Assembly (NCBI RefSeq): GCF_000588875.1
Contig: NZ_JEMV01000049.1
Location: 1 to 32,971 of the forward strand
Reading direction: 5' to 3'
Origin: Sphingobium sp. Ant17
Lineage (GTDB): Bacteria; Pseudomonadota; Alphaproteobacteria; Sphingomonadales; Sphingomonadaceae
DNA length: 32,971 nucleotides
Notes under the pieces: generated by a model
Databases searched by the model: none
Told to the model about the DNA's origin: nothing
What the model saw: only the letters and a program-made list of their open reading frames with translations
In this document: positions 7,945-16,792 of the stretch, in pieces
Layout: each line of letters starts with the position of its first letter
Numbering within the stretch: the first letter of the stretch is position 1
Position numbers and translations under genes: made by a program

Positions 7945-9636
7945 ATGCCCTCGTTTCATAGTTTCCCGATCGCGCGGCGCCGCTTCGTCCAGGGGCTGGC
8001 GGTCGGCGCAGGCGTTGCCGGATTCGCTCCGGCGCTGCTGGCGAAATCCCTTTCCGCGTCGGCCGGCGAACTGCGCGGAACCGAGTTCGACCTCGAGATC
8101 GCCGAGCTGCCGGTCAACTATACCGGCAAGCGCCGGGTCGCGACGGCGGTGAACGGGGCGGTCCCGGCACCCGTCTTGCGCCTGCGCGAGGGCGACACCG
8201 TCACGCTGCGGGTTCGCAACAGCCTCAAGGAAATGTCGAGCATCCACTGGCACGGGATCATCCTGCCCGCCGAAATGGACGGCGTCCCGGGCATCAGCTT
8301 CGCGGGCATCGCGCCGGGCGAGACCTTTACCTACCGGTTCGAGGTTTGCCAGACGGGGACCTACTGGTATCATGCCCACACGCTCGCCGAGCAGACCGGG
8401 CTTTACGGTGCGATCGTCATCGATCCCAAGGTGCCGACGGGTTCTGTTCCCGACCGCGATTATACGATCATGCTGAGCGACTGGTCGGACGAGCCGCCGC
8501 TCCAGATCTTCACGAACCTCAAGAAGCTGAGCAGCTATTACAATTTCGCGCAGCCGACCGCAGGCGACTTCCTCAAGGACGTCGGCTCGATGGGGCTTGG
8601 CAAGGCCCTCGAGCGCCGGCGAATGTGGAACACGTCGCGCATGAATCCGACCGATTACAGCGATATTTCCGCCGCGACCTACACCTATCTCATGAACGGG
8701 ACGACGCCCGCGGGCAACTGGACCGCCATCGCCGCGCCGGGCGAGCATGTTCGCCTCCGCTTCGTCGGCGCCGGGACGGCGACCTTCTTCGACGTGCGTA
8801 TCCCCGGTGTCGCGCTCACGATCGTCTCGACCGACGGGCAGGCGGTGGTGCCGGTGACGGTCGAGGAGTTCCGGATCGGGCCCGGCGAGACCTATGATGT
8901 CGAGTTCACCATGCCGGACGGTGATGCCCGCACGATCTTCGCCCAGTCGATCGACCGCACGGGGTTCGCCCGCGGCACGATCGCGCCCGCGCCCGGCATG
9001 GTCGCGCCCGTGCCGGCGCTCGATGCGCGGCCCTGGCTCGACCCCGTCGACATGATGGGCGCCATGACCGCAATGGGCGGCGAACATGCGGGGCACGGCA
9101 TGACGGAGATGCCGCCCAAGGCCCGGCATGCCCGCACCGAATATGGCGCGAACACCGACATGCGCGTCGACTATCCTCGCGCCAATCTCGACGACCCGGG
9201 GGCGGGCTTGCGCGGTCGATCATGGCGCGTCCTGACGCTGGCAGACTTGAGGACACCGACCGGAGATCCCGATCCGCGCGAGCCGGAACGCGAGATCGAG
9301 CTCCACCTCAACGGCAATATGGAGCGGTTCATCTGGGCGCTCGACGGGATCAAGCTCAACGACTCGCGGCCGCTTCACTTCAAGCCGAACGAGCGGCTGC
9401 GCATCACCCTGGTCAACGATACGATGATGGCCCATCCGATGCACCTCCACGGCATGTGGAGCGACGTCGAAGCGCCGGACGGCACTTTCCAGGTCCGCAA
9501 GCATACCGTGGTGGTCCAGCCGGCCCAGCGGGTGAGCTTCCGGGTCACGGCGGATGCGATGGGCCGTTGGGCGTTCCACTGCCATCTGCTCTACCATATG
9601 GCCGCCGGCATGTTCCGGGAGGTGGTGGTCGCATGA
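7945..9636 (+). CDS. Periplasmic multicopper oxidase (PcoA/CueO family), first copy
   Basis: A 563-residue multicopper oxidase that should oxidise Cu(I) or another small reductant while reducing O2 to water, in the periplasm. A Tat signal is present (ARRRFVQGLA). Copper sites are complete: HWHG (H101/H103), WYHAH (H143/H145), HPMHLHG (H497/H500/H502) and HCHLLYHMAAGM (H545, C546, H547, H551, axial M556). A moderately Met-rich insert lies around residues 370-390 (MMGAMTAMGG, HAGHGMTEM). ATG 7945 is preferred; TTG 7927 would only add six residues before the signal. Its stop overlaps the copB start (ATGA). It is shorter and less Met-rich than the second copy at 16792-18705. Confidence 0.92.
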   Translation: MPSFHSFPIARRRFVQGLAVGAGVAGFAPALLAKSLSASAGELRGTEFDLEIAELPVNYTGKRRVATAVNGAVPAPVLRLREGDTVTLRVRNSLKEMSSIHWHGIILPAEMDGVPGISFAGIAPGETFTYRFEVCQTGTYWYHAHTLAEQTGLYGAIVIDPKVPTGSVPDRDYTIMLSDWSDEPPLQIFTNLKKLSSYYNFAQPTAGDFLKDVGSMGLGKALERRRMWNTSRMNPTDYSDISAATYTYLMNGTTPAGNWTAIAAPGEHVRLRFVGAGTATFFDVRIPGVALTIVSTDGQAVVPVTVEEFRIGPGETYDVEFTMPDGDARTIFAQSIDRTGFARGTIAPAPGMVAPVPALDARPWLDPVDMMGAMTAMGGEHAGHGMTEMPPKARHARTEYGANTDMRVDYPRANLDDPGAGLRGRSWRVLTLADLRTPTGDPDPREPEREIELHLNGNMERFIWALDGIKLNDSRPLHFKPNERLRITLVNDTMMAHPMHLHGMWSDVEAPDGTFQVRKHTVVVQPAQRVSFRVTADAMGRWAFHCHLLYHMAAGMFREVVVA

Positions 9637-10595
9637 CCGGCCTTGCTCGCCCACAAGGTGCTCCGTTCGCCTTTGTCATTGCGCTCTTGGCTGTGGCGGT
9701 CGCGCCCGCCCATGCTCAGGTCGCGCCTCACCAACACGTCCCGGCCGCGCCGCCGATCGCGCAGCAGGTTCAACCGGAAGAACCGCCCCGGGCCGAGGAC
9801 CATGCCGGCATGGATATGTCCGGGGTCGACGTGTCGGGCGGCAGCACGAAGATGGACATGGGCCGGATGCAGGGCGGCAAGGCCCCGCCGGACGCGCGCG
9901 ACTCCAACGACTATGCCGACGGCTACCGTAATTCCAGCCTGCCGGGTTATGAGATGGCCGACAAGCTCTCGATCCCCAAGATCCTCGTCGACGAACTGGA
10001 GTTTGCCACCGGCAACGAAGGGCAAGGTTTCGGTTGGACGGTGCTGGTCACCAGGGGACAGGACAACGACAAGCTCTGGCTGCGCAGCCAGGGACTGAAG
10101 AACTCCGGCGATCGCCTCGATCCCGAGAGCAGCGTCGAGGCGCTCTGGTGGCACAGCAAGAACCCGTTCTGGGGCACGCTGTTGGGCGTTCGCCAAGATC
10201 TCGGCAAGGGTGCCACGACCTGGCTCGCCGCCGGCGTCGAGGGTCTGGCGCCCTACTGGTTCGACGTCCAGCTGACCGGCTATGTAGGTGACGACGGCCG
10301 TGTGGCGGCCCGTGCCAAGGCTTCCTATGAAGTGCTCTTCACCAATCGGCTCATCCTGACGCCGCAGGTCGAGACCAACGTCTATTCCAAGCGCTCCACC
10401 GACCGCGAGCTCGGCAGCGGCTTCAGCAATGTCGAACTGAGCGGCCGGCTGCGCTATGAAATCTCGCGCAAGTTCGCGCCCTATGTCGGCTTCGTCTGGG
10501 AACGCGCGCTGGGCGGCACCGCCGATTTCCGGCGCGCGGATCGCGAGCTTGTGACCGAGCATCGCGTCGTGGTCGGCTTGCGCGTGTGGTGGTGA
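9633..10595 (+). CDS. copB: CopB-family outer-membrane copper resistance protein, first copy
   Basis: A 320-residue protein of the CopB/PcoB family, which forms an outer-membrane beta-barrel working with the PcoA-type oxidase. Signal peptide ends near AHA-QV. A short Met/His-rich linker follows (HAGMDMSGVD, TKMDMGRMQGG). The C-terminal part of about 220 residues has alternating beta-strand patterns, including LRYEISRKFAPYVGFVWER, and ends in RVWW, a terminal aromatic residue typical of outer-membrane proteins. The start at 9633 overlaps the oxidase stop; the frame is open further upstream but shadows the oxidase. Its stop overlaps the GTG of the MFS gene, so the three are coupled. Confidence 0.88.
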   Translation: MTGLARPQGAPFAFVIALLAVAVAPAHAQVAPHQHVPAAPPIAQQVQPEEPPRAEDHAGMDMSGVDVSGGSTKMDMGRMQGGKAPPDARDSNDYADGYRNSSLPGYEMADKLSIPKILVDELEFATGNEGQGFGWTVLVTRGQDNDKLWLRSQGLKNSGDRLDPESSVEALWWHSKNPFWGTLLGVRQDLGKGATTWLAAGVEGLAPYWFDVQLTGYVGDDGRVAARAKASYEVLFTNRLILTPQVETNVYSKRSTDRELGSGFSNVELSGRLRYEISRKFAPYVGFVWERALGGTADFRRADRELVTEHRVVVGLRVWW

Positions 10596-11836
10596 CCCGC
10601 AATGCGGCGCCGGCAGGATCATTGAACGAACCCGGGCGTCGCGACGAAGGGGACGGCGAGAAGGAGACAGCCTTCCGCTCGCCGATCTTGCTGCAGTTCG
10701 CCGTCGCCGCTGCGGCGGCGGGCCAGACCGCTATCCTTGCGTTCCTGCCGTCGCTCGTCGACGAGGGACCGGTCCCACTGTCGCTGCGCGCCCATGACTT
10801 CCACGTAGCGAGCCTGAGTGCGGCGCATCCCCTTGCGGCATTGCTCTTTGCGCCGCTCTGGGGCTGGCTCGCGGACCGCATGGACTATCGGGTCCTGCTG
10901 CGCGCCGCGCTCATCCTTCTCGCTTTTGCCTTGGCGCCGGTCGGGGTCGTGGCGCTTCCGACACTCTATCTCCTGCGCGCTCTCGCGGGCATGTCCGCGG
11001 CCGCGATCATACCGCTCGCATTGCTCTCCACGAGCTTTGCCGGAGGTGGACGGGCCGAGCGGGCGATGCACTTCACCTGGCTCACCGCCTTCGTTTTCCT
11101 GGGCGATCTGTCCGCTCCGCTGCTCGCGGAGGTCTCCGGGGCGGTATTTCCTCGAGCGCCGCTCCTGATGCTGTCGGTCGCCGTCGCCATGATCGCCGTG
11201 CTCATGTTGGTTGCGCCCCTGCCGGTGCGCGGCGCCGCGCGGCCCGGGAGCGGTGGTGATGGCGAAGCACAGTCGCTTCCGACCACTTCGATCCTGCTCC
11301 TTGTCACGGTCGTCGGCGGTGGGGGCCTTGCCGCCATGCATGTCAGCTTGTTGGTGACCCGCGTTGAAGCCAGTCTCAACCGCGAGGCGATTGCATGGAT
11401 GCTCAGCCTTTGCGGACTGGCGATGTTGGCGGCGCAGCTGTTCCACACCAGGGTCCCGTGGCTGGTGACAGCCCCCAGATTGCTCGCGTGCCTTACGCTT
11501 GGGCTTCTCGCCGCCGCCTTGTTCGTCTTTCCCTATGCGTCGTCGATGATCGTGATCGCCGGCCTCATTGTCGCGGCCGGCTGGAGTTCCGCGAGCCTTC
11601 GTCTCGTGACGAGCTTCTGGATCAGCGGCCCCACGCTTCCGTCCGGCTGGAAGCTGGGGCTGCAGCATGCCGCAGCCAGCATTGGCCAGGCTCTGGCGCC
11701 ACTGGCGATTGCCTTAGCCGATCCAGGGGAGCAGTCGTTGATCCTGATAGGCATCGGCTGGATGTCGATCCTTCTCCTTGTGGCGCTGCCGCTGGTCTGG
11801 CGACGCAGGCCGGGTTCGACAAATGCCACCGTTTGA
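10592..11836 (+). CDS. MFS permease
   Basis: A membrane transporter of about 414 residues with roughly 12 hydrophobic helices. A typical MFS loop between helices 2 and 3 is visible (APLWGWLADRMDYRVLLRAAL), and a central hydrophilic loop around residue 215 splits the two halves. The start is taken as GTG 10592, overlapping the copB stop as GTGA; GTG codons at 10586 and 10589 are alternatives. The substrate cannot be read from sequence. Position in a copper operon suggests a metal or metal-complex role, but drug or metabolite export is equally possible. The stop codon directly precedes the ECF-type promoter at 11837. Confidence 0.8.
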   Translation: MTRNAAPAGSLNEPGRRDEGDGEKETAFRSPILLQFAVAAAAAGQTAILAFLPSLVDEGPVPLSLRAHDFHVASLSAAHPLAALLFAPLWGWLADRMDYRVLLRAALILLAFALAPVGVVALPTLYLLRALAGMSAAAIIPLALLSTSFAGGGRAERAMHFTWLTAFVFLGDLSAPLLAEVSGAVFPRAPLLMLSVAVAMIAVLMLVAPLPVRGAARPGSGGDGEAQSLPTTSILLLVTVVGGGGLAAMHVSLLVTRVEASLNREAIAWMLSLCGLAMLAAQLFHTRVPWLVTAPRLLACLTLGLLAAALFVFPYASSMIVIAGLIVAAGWSSASLRLVTSFWISGPTLPSGWKLGLQHAAASIGQALAPLAIALADPGEQSLILIGIGWMSILLLVALPLVWRRRPGSTNATV

Positions 11837-11865
11837 TGAGGGGGAGGCGGCATTGGTGCGTATTG
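11837..11865 (+). promoter_or_regulatory. ECF-type promoter P4 for the DUF411 gene
   Basis: TGAGGGG (11837-11843), 14-base spacer, GCGTATTG (11858-11865). It matches three other promoters in the window in sequence and spacing, except that the last base is G instead of C. It begins immediately after the MFS stop codon and lies about 52 bases before ATG 11918. Confidence 0.75.
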
Positions 11866-11917
11866 AACAATAGGTGCAAACGTCTACCGCTCATCGTCAC
11901 TGTTCAGGAATCTGTCC

Positions 11918-12355
11918 ATGAAGACCCGTTTGTCTGCCGCCTTGTTGTTCCTCACCATGCCGGGCGTCGCTCTCGCCGCCAGCGATGTCGTCGTTCGCCG
12001 GGACCCGGGATGTGGATGCTGTGAGAAGTGGGCGCGGGCTGTCCAGGCGAAGCTCGGCCGCAAGGTCATCATGGAGGACGATGCCGCGCGGCCTGCTTTG
12101 CGGCGCAGGGTCGGCGTCCCCGTGCAATTTTCTTCCTGCCATACGGCCCTGATCGACGGATATGCGTTCGAAGGCCATGTCCCGATTTCCGACATGAAGC
12201 GTTTGCTCGCCACCCGTCCCGCAGGCGTCAAGGGGCTCGCCGTCGCTGGCATGCCGCTTGGCTCGGAAGGCATGGAAGTGCCGGGCGTCAAGTCCCATAG
12301 CTATGATGTCATCGCCTTTGGCGCTGCCGGCCCGCGGGTCTTCGCACGACATTGA
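11918..12355 (+). CDS. DUF411 metal-binding secreted protein
   Basis: A 145-residue protein of the DUF411 family, often found in metal-resistance clusters. The signal peptide ends near ALA-AS. The mature start has DPGCGCCEKW, a CxCC metal- or thiol-type motif at the head of a thioredoxin-like fold, then FSSCHTALIDGYAFEGHVP and AVAGMPLGSEGME, which are typical of the family. AGGAA lies upstream of ATG 11918. It has its own ECF-type promoter matching those of the sigma operon and of copCD, so it probably belongs to that metal-stress regulon. The biochemical function of the family is unsettled; a periplasmic metal-binding role is likely. Confidence 0.85.
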   Translation: MKTRLSAALLFLTMPGVALAASDVVVRRDPGCGCCEKWARAVQAKLGRKVIMEDDAARPALRRRVGVPVQFSSCHTALIDGYAFEGHVPISDMKRLLATRPAGVKGLAVAGMPLGSEGMEVPGVKSHSYDVIAFGAAGPRVFARH

Positions 12356-12458
12356 ATTGCATAGATGCCGGTCTCGCATTGTCGGAGCGTTCGGACCTTT
12401 GGTGGCCGCTGCACCTTCAACCTCTGCGCTGTCACGCGGAGCGGATTAGAAGACCCCT

Positions 12459-12863
12459 TTAATGACCCCGGCGATTTTGCGCGCTGTGCTGCCCGACGGC
12501 ATCGAGGAGAGCCCGACCGATCAACGGCTTGGCAATGATGTGATCAAAGCCGGCTTCGGCGGCACGCTGCGCCAGCACGACGTCATGAAAGCCCGATATC
12601 ATGATCGCGTGTCCCGACCAGCCAGTCTGCCTGAGATGGCGCAGGATGGCGAAACCGTCGATATCGGGCATCCGATAATCGAGGATTACACAGTCGGCCT
12701 CGTTTGCTCGAGGATCGGCCAACAGCGCACGACCTGTCGTGTAGCCGTACACCTTATAGCCGCGCGATCGCAGCAGCAACTGAACGCTGCGCCGCACGCC
12801 CGGATCGTCGTCAGAGACAAGGATGGTGTAGCGGCCATCGCACCGGGCACTGACAGATAACAT
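12459..12863 (-). CDS. Single-domain response regulator (receiver only)
   Basis: A 134-residue stand-alone receiver. The acidic pocket is VSDDDPG, the phospho-acceptor is D62 in VILDYRMPDIDG and the conserved Lys is K112 in IIAKPL. No DNA-binding domain follows. It resembles FixJ receivers and lies downstream of fixJ on the same strand, separated by 83 bases. Such proteins often act as phosphate sinks or modulators of a nearby kinase; here that would be FixL, which is inference. Confidence 0.82.
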   Translation of the reverse strand: MLSVSARCDGRYTILVSDDDPGVRRSVQLLLRSRGYKVYGYTTGRALLADPRANEADCVILDYRMPDIDGFAILRHLRQTGWSGHAIMISGFHDVVLAQRAAEAGFDHIIAKPLIGRALLDAVGQHSAQNRRGH

Positions 12864-12946
12864 CGCGCGTGATCAATATACCGGTTGAAACCGCTATATC
12901 GGTCGCACGGTCACGGCTCAGGGTCGCTACGTAAACTTCGCAGTTA

Positions 12947-13567
12947 CTAGGGTTTGCGGCCCAATCCGGCGGCGAAGGCGATCCTGAGCGCCTCGGACAG
13001 GTTGCGGACATCCAGCTTGGTCATGACGCTGGCGCGGTGAACCTCGACCGTCCGCGATGAGCATCCCAGATCGTAGGCAATGGTTTTGTTGGGGTAGCCA
13101 TTCGCCAAACCCTCGAGCACTTCACGCTCCCGGGGCGTCAGGGCGGCGATGCGCACTTGGGCGTCGGTTGCCTCTATCGCGCGGACGTCGGCATCGTCTA
13201 TGCGCCCAAAGGCGCGGGTAACTGCTTGAAGGAGGGCAGCCTTCTCGAACGGCTTTTCCAGAAAGTCGACGGCGCCGGCCTTCATCGCCTGCACTGCAAC
13301 CGAGACATCACCATGCCCTGTGAGAACGACGACCGGCATGTTGATCCCGCGCTCGGCCATGGCGGCCTGAACCGCCAGGCCATCCATTTCCGGCATGCGC
13401 ACGTCGAGGATAACGCAGCCAATTGTCGCGGACCTGGCCACCTTGAGAAATTCCACCCCTGACGCATAGGTTTCGACAACATAGCCTGCCGTCTTCAGCG
13501 CAAAGCCGGCCGCGCGCCGAATTGCTTCCTCGTCGTCGACGAGGTGAATGATCCGCCTATCCTCCAT
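12947..13567 (-). CDS. fixJ: FixJ-family response regulator
   Basis: A 206-residue two-domain regulator. The receiver has the DDEE acidic pocket, D55 in VILDVRMPEMDG and K105 in FLEKPF. The C-terminal LuxR/FixJ-type helix-turn-helix reads LTPREREVLEGLANG, then NKTIAYDLGCSSRTVEVHRA. It overlaps the FixL gene by 11 bases, so the pair is co-translated and cognate. By homology it is phosphorylated by FixL under low oxygen and activates transcription. No target promoter can be named from the window. Confidence 0.92.
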   Translation of the reverse strand: MEDRRIIHLVDDEEAIRRAAGFALKTAGYVVETYASGVEFLKVARSATIGCVILDVRMPEMDGLAVQAAMAERGINMPVVVLTGHGDVSVAVQAMKAGAVDFLEKPFEKAALLQAVTRAFGRIDDADVRAIEATDAQVRIAALTPREREVLEGLANGYPNKTIAYDLGCSSRTVEVHRASVMTKLDVRNLSEALRIAFAAGLGRKP

Positions 13568-15092
13568 AATCCTCCTCCGCCTTCGCGTGGATCAGCGTGA
13601 AATGAAATCGCGTGCCGCCACGCGGGGGGTGCTCGACCCAGATCCTTCCACCGTGCGCCTCGATGATGGTCCGGCAGATCGAAAGGCCGAGGCCCATGCC
13701 ATCGGACTTGGTCGACACGAACGCGGTGAAGAGCTGCTGCCGAATTTCCTCGGCGATGCCCGGTCCCGTATCCTCGACGGATACTTCGATCAGGCCATCG
13801 GGGCGCAGCATGCTCGCGATCCGGAGATCGCGGATCGGCACTTCTGCCATCGCCTCGATCGCGTTGCGCATCAGATTGACGAGCACCTGCTGGACCTGCA
13901 CGCGGTCGACGAGAACCGGTGTCGCTGCCGGGTCGAGTGCGAAGAAAGTACGAACGCCGCGTTCGCGCGCGCCGACCAACGCCAGCTGGCTTGCCTCGGC
14001 GATGACATGCGGCAAGTCATGAACGCTCTTCTCGACCTCTCCGCGCGCCACGAAATCGCGCAGCCGGCGGACGATATGGCCGGCTCGCAAGGTTTCTTGG
14101 GCCGCGTCGTCCATCACCGAACGCAGCGACGCGAAGCGCTCGCCCTCCTCTGCCTCGAGCAGATCCCTGATCGTTTCCAGGTAGAGTGCTACCGCCGCGA
14201 GAGGCTGGTTGAGTTCGTGCGCAAGGGTAGAGGCCATTGTGCCCATGGCGCTGAGGCGGGAGACGTGCACGAGTTCGGCCTGAAGCTCCTTCAGCTTCAG
14301 CTCGTCTTGTTCCTTGGCGGTGAGATCGCGGACGAAGCCGGTGAACATGCGCTGGCCGTCCTCGCCTGCCTCGCCGACGGATAGCTCCATCGGAAAGGTC
14401 GAACCGTCGCGGCGCTGCCCGACGACCACGCGGCCGAGCCCGATGATCCGGCGCTCGCCGGTCTGGAGGTAATGGGCGATATACTCGTCGTGACGGCCGC
14501 GGTCCGGTTGTGGCATCAGGCACGAGACGTTGTGTCCGATCAGCTCGGCTTCCTGATAGCCGAAGAGGCGCTCGGCGGCTGCGCTGAACGAGGTGATGCT
14601 GCCCCCCTCGTCGATGATGATCATCGCGTCGGGGACGGTCGCAAGGATGGATTGCAGATGCTGCTCGCGCGTCTCGATCGAGGCGCGAACGGCAGCCTCA
14701 TCGGTGACGTCGCGGGTGATGCACGCGAAGCCGCGATGAAGTTCGCCATCGAACAGCGCCGTAATGGTGAGGCGCGCCAGATACTCGGAGCCGTTCTCGC
14801 AAACTCTCCAAGCTTCGCGCTCGAATGTTCCTTCGTCTAGCGCCGCTGCCAGATCGGCCCGTGGTCTGCCGGCGGTGATCTCGTCGGGCGGATAGAAAAG
14901 ATCATGCTGCTTTCCGAGAACATGGTCGAGCGGCCAGCATTCGATCCGCTCGCCTTCCTCATTGTAGCTCAGCACCCGCCCGGAGACATCGAGCAGCGAA
15001 AGGACATAGCGGCCGGCCTGACGCAGAAACAGCGCGGCAAGCCGCTCGATCTCGGCAGTGGCATTCTTGGCGTCGGAATCTTTCTTGTCCAT
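13557..15092 (-). CDS. fixL: Oxygen-sensing PAS/heme histidine kinase FixL
   Basis: A 511-residue soluble kinase. PAS-A spans about residues 20-130 and the heme PAS about 140-260. The heme domain holds H201 (RHDEYIAHYL), aligned with the proximal His of rhizobial FixL, and R221 in GLGRVVVGQRRDGSTFP, aligned with the oxygen-sensing Arg (R220 in Bradyrhizobium numbering). Six residues after the His there is H207, as in Sinorhizobium-type FixL, instead of Arg. The phospho-acceptor is H292 in TLAHELNQPL; the ATPase has NLMRNAIEA, DTGPGI and GMGLGLSICR. There are no membrane helices, unlike Sinorhizobium FixL. It overlaps fixJ and follows the DUF305 gene by about 60 bases, so it may also be read through from the copper operon upstream. 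Confidence 0.93.
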   Translation of the reverse strand: MDKKDSDAKNATAEIERLAALFLRQAGRYVLSLLDVSGRVLSYNEEGERIECWPLDHVLGKQHDLFYPPDEITAGRPRADLAAALDEGTFEREAWRVCENGSEYLARLTITALFDGELHRGFACITRDVTDEAAVRASIETREQHLQSILATVPDAMIIIDEGGSITSFSAAAERLFGYQEAELIGHNVSCLMPQPDRGRHDEYIAHYLQTGERRIIGLGRVVVGQRRDGSTFPMELSVGEAGEDGQRMFTGFVRDLTAKEQDELKLKELQAELVHVSRLSAMGTMASTLAHELNQPLAAVALYLETIRDLLEAEEGERFASLRSVMDDAAQETLRAGHIVRRLRDFVARGEVEKSVHDLPHVIAEASQLALVGARERGVRTFFALDPAATPVLVDRVQVQQVLVNLMRNAIEAMAEVPIRDLRIASMLRPDGLIEVSVEDTGPGIAEEIRQQLFTAFVSTKSDGMGLGLSICRTIIEAHGGRIWVEHPPRGGTRFHFTLIHAKAEEDYGG

Positions 15093-15151
15093 GACGCCCG
15101 CTCAGCCCAGGAACCAAAGGCGTTTGAGGGATCGAGGTTCAAAGGAGATGT

Positions 15152-15625
15152 TCAGCGACGCGCCAGGATGGCCTTCATCTCGTCGATTTCCTGTCGCTGC
15201 GACTGTTCGATCGACGTGCAGAGACGGACGACCTCCGGGTCGCTCAGCCGCGCTTCGCGGCACATCAGGATCGCGCCCGAATGGTGCGGGATCATCGAGC
15301 GCAGGAAGGCTGTGTCGCCGATCGTCGTCTGGGTGCGGATCAGGGCGAAGCTGCCGAAGAAAGCGGTGAGCGAGATGCCGATCAGCGCGATATTGGCGGC
15401 CTTCGACGGGAACATGTGCCCCATGGCGAGGATCATCAGCACCACCATTGGCGCGACCATCATCATCGTCATGTAGAGCATGTTCAGGTTGTTGTAGAAG
15501 CTGTCGAGACCGTCGATCATGACGAACATCACTAGATACATGATGACGCCGCTGACGAGGGTCTGGAGCGCGAGGCTCCAATAGGCACCCGTTTTCGGGC
15601 TGCCGTGGCCGGATGGGTGGTCCAT
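15152..15625 (-). CDS. DUF305 family membrane protein
   Basis: A 157-residue protein with about three membrane helices (residues 15-95), including a very Met-rich one (LNMLYMTMMMVAPMVVLMIL). A C-terminal DUF305-type domain has FLRSMIPHHSGAILMCREA and IEQSQRQEIDEMKAIL. The HH and Met residues could bind metal. DUF305 proteins are common beside copper-resistance genes; their function is unproven. It lies 93 bases after copB on the same strand and is probably part of that transcript. Confidence 0.85.
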   Translation of the reverse strand: MDHPSGHGSPKTGAYWSLALQTLVSGVIMYLVMFVMIDGLDSFYNNLNMLYMTMMMVAPMVVLMILAMGHMFPSKAANIALIGISLTAFFGSFALIRTQTTIGDTAFLRSMIPHHSGAILMCREARLSDPEVVRLCTSIEQSQRQEIDEMKAILARR

Positions 15626-15718
15626 AGGTCCTCTCCTTGGTTCGGCGTGAACCGGATACAGCGGGATCGCCGCACATCCTCTCGCCCATCTGCCGCATCG
15701 CCCTTCGCCACTCCCGCA

Positions 15719-16792
15719 CTAGAACCAGAAGCGGACGCCAGCGACGAAGCTCGTGGCATGGACATCTTCCCCGGCAAGGCGGGAGAGCCGTGCCGTTTCT
15801 CCCGTTTTGCGCAGATAGGACACGCCGATATAGGGCGCGAACTGGCGGCTGATTTCGTACCGCAGCCGCAGGCCGGGTTCGACGTTGACGAGACCTGAGC
15901 CGATGTCGTTCTCGGGCACATCCTGCGCACTGAAATTCACCTCGAGGCGCGGCTGGAGGATGAGGCGCTGGGTGATGCGCTGGTCGTAATAACCCTCGAC
16001 CCGGCCGAGCAGGTCGCCCTTGGTGGAGAGGAACAGTGCGCCTTCCAATTCGAAGAAGCCGGGCGCCAGGCCCTCGAAGCCGACCGTCGCATAGGTGCGG
16101 TCGGGCCCGCGCCCGAAATCCTGCCGGACACCGGCCTGGACGTTGAAATAGGGGTCGATGGCGCGGCTGTAGAGCACCTGCACTTCGGCGGTATCGATCC
16201 CGCGCCCGAACTCGCCTTCGCCCTCGCTCTTGAGCCAGAGCCGGTTGATGTCGCCGCCGTAGAAGCCTTCGCCGTCCCAGCGATAGCCGTCGCGGCCGCT
16301 ATGGGCTTGATACTCGAAGACGTTGAGCAACAGCTGGCCGAAATTATTGCCGCCGCTCTCCTTCATCATGGCCATGCGCGGCTGCGCCATCTCACCGCCG
16401 GGAAAATCGCGATCGGCATAATGGTCGTGCGGAACAGGCGGCGGCGGTGCGTCACCGGCGGGAAGCGCCGTCCCCGTCATCTCCATCCCCGGCATCGCGC
16501 CCTGGCTGTGCTGGGCGTGATCCATGCCAGGCATGTCGGGCATTGCGCTGCCCTGATGCTGAGAATGGTCCATTCCCGGCATGCTGTCTGGCGAGGCGGC
16601 CGGATCCTGCGACTGCGCAGGTGGGTTGGGGCGCGGCGCGGCGTCCTTGTGCTTCTGCTTGTCCTGCGCCGGCTGCGCCCCGCCCGGCGGTGTCATGCCG
16701 GGCATGTCGTGCATCGAATGGTCCTGGGCAAAGGTCGGGGTGGCTGCCATGAGCGCGATCACACTGCCCAGTGTGGCAAGTGGCCGGATCAT
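15719..16792 (-). CDS. copB: CopB-family outer-membrane copper resistance protein, second copy
   Basis: A 357-residue CopB/PcoB-family protein. Signal peptide ends near TFA-QD. A long Met/His/Pro-rich region spans residues 25-135, with repeated MPGMDHSQH and MPDMPGMDHAQH units likely to bind Cu(I)/Cu(II). The C-terminal barrel of about 220 residues contains YFNVQAGVRQDFGRGPDRTY and LRYEISRQFAPYIGVSYLRK and ends in RFWF. The start codon overlaps the oxidase stop as TAATG; the frame is open further upstream but shadows the oxidase. It has a much longer metal-binding region than the first copy at 9633. Confidence 0.92.
   Translation of the reverse strand: MIRPLATLGSVIALMAATPTFAQDHSMHDMPGMTPPGGAQPAQDKQKHKDAAPRPNPPAQSQDPAASPDSMPGMDHSQHQGSAMPDMPGMDHAQHSQGAMPGMEMTGTALPAGDAPPPPVPHDHYADRDFPGGEMAQPRMAMMKESGGNNFGQLLLNVFEYQAHSGRDGYRWDGEGFYGGDINRLWLKSEGEGEFGRGIDTAEVQVLYSRAIDPYFNVQAGVRQDFGRGPDRTYATVGFEGLAPGFFELEGALFLSTKGDLLGRVEGYYDQRITQRLILQPRLEVNFSAQDVPENDIGSGLVNVEPGLRLRYEISRQFAPYIGVSYLRKTGETARLSRLAGEDVHATSFVAGVRFWF

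Noticed and set aside
5641..9129. A 1162-codon open frame on the minus strand
   Set aside because: It is antisense to the aldehyde dehydrogenase, alcohol dehydrogenase and multicopper oxidase genes, has Arg/His/Asp-rich shadow composition and no recognisable domain. Such frames are expected in high-GC DNA.
12864..12946. A possible FNR/FixK box near 12870 (TTGATCACGCG on the minus strand)
   Set aside because: Only one half site is present; the ATCAA half is missing at the required distance.
13548..14384. A 278-codon plus-strand frame
   Set aside because: It is antisense to fixL, which has complete kinase and heme-PAS motifs.
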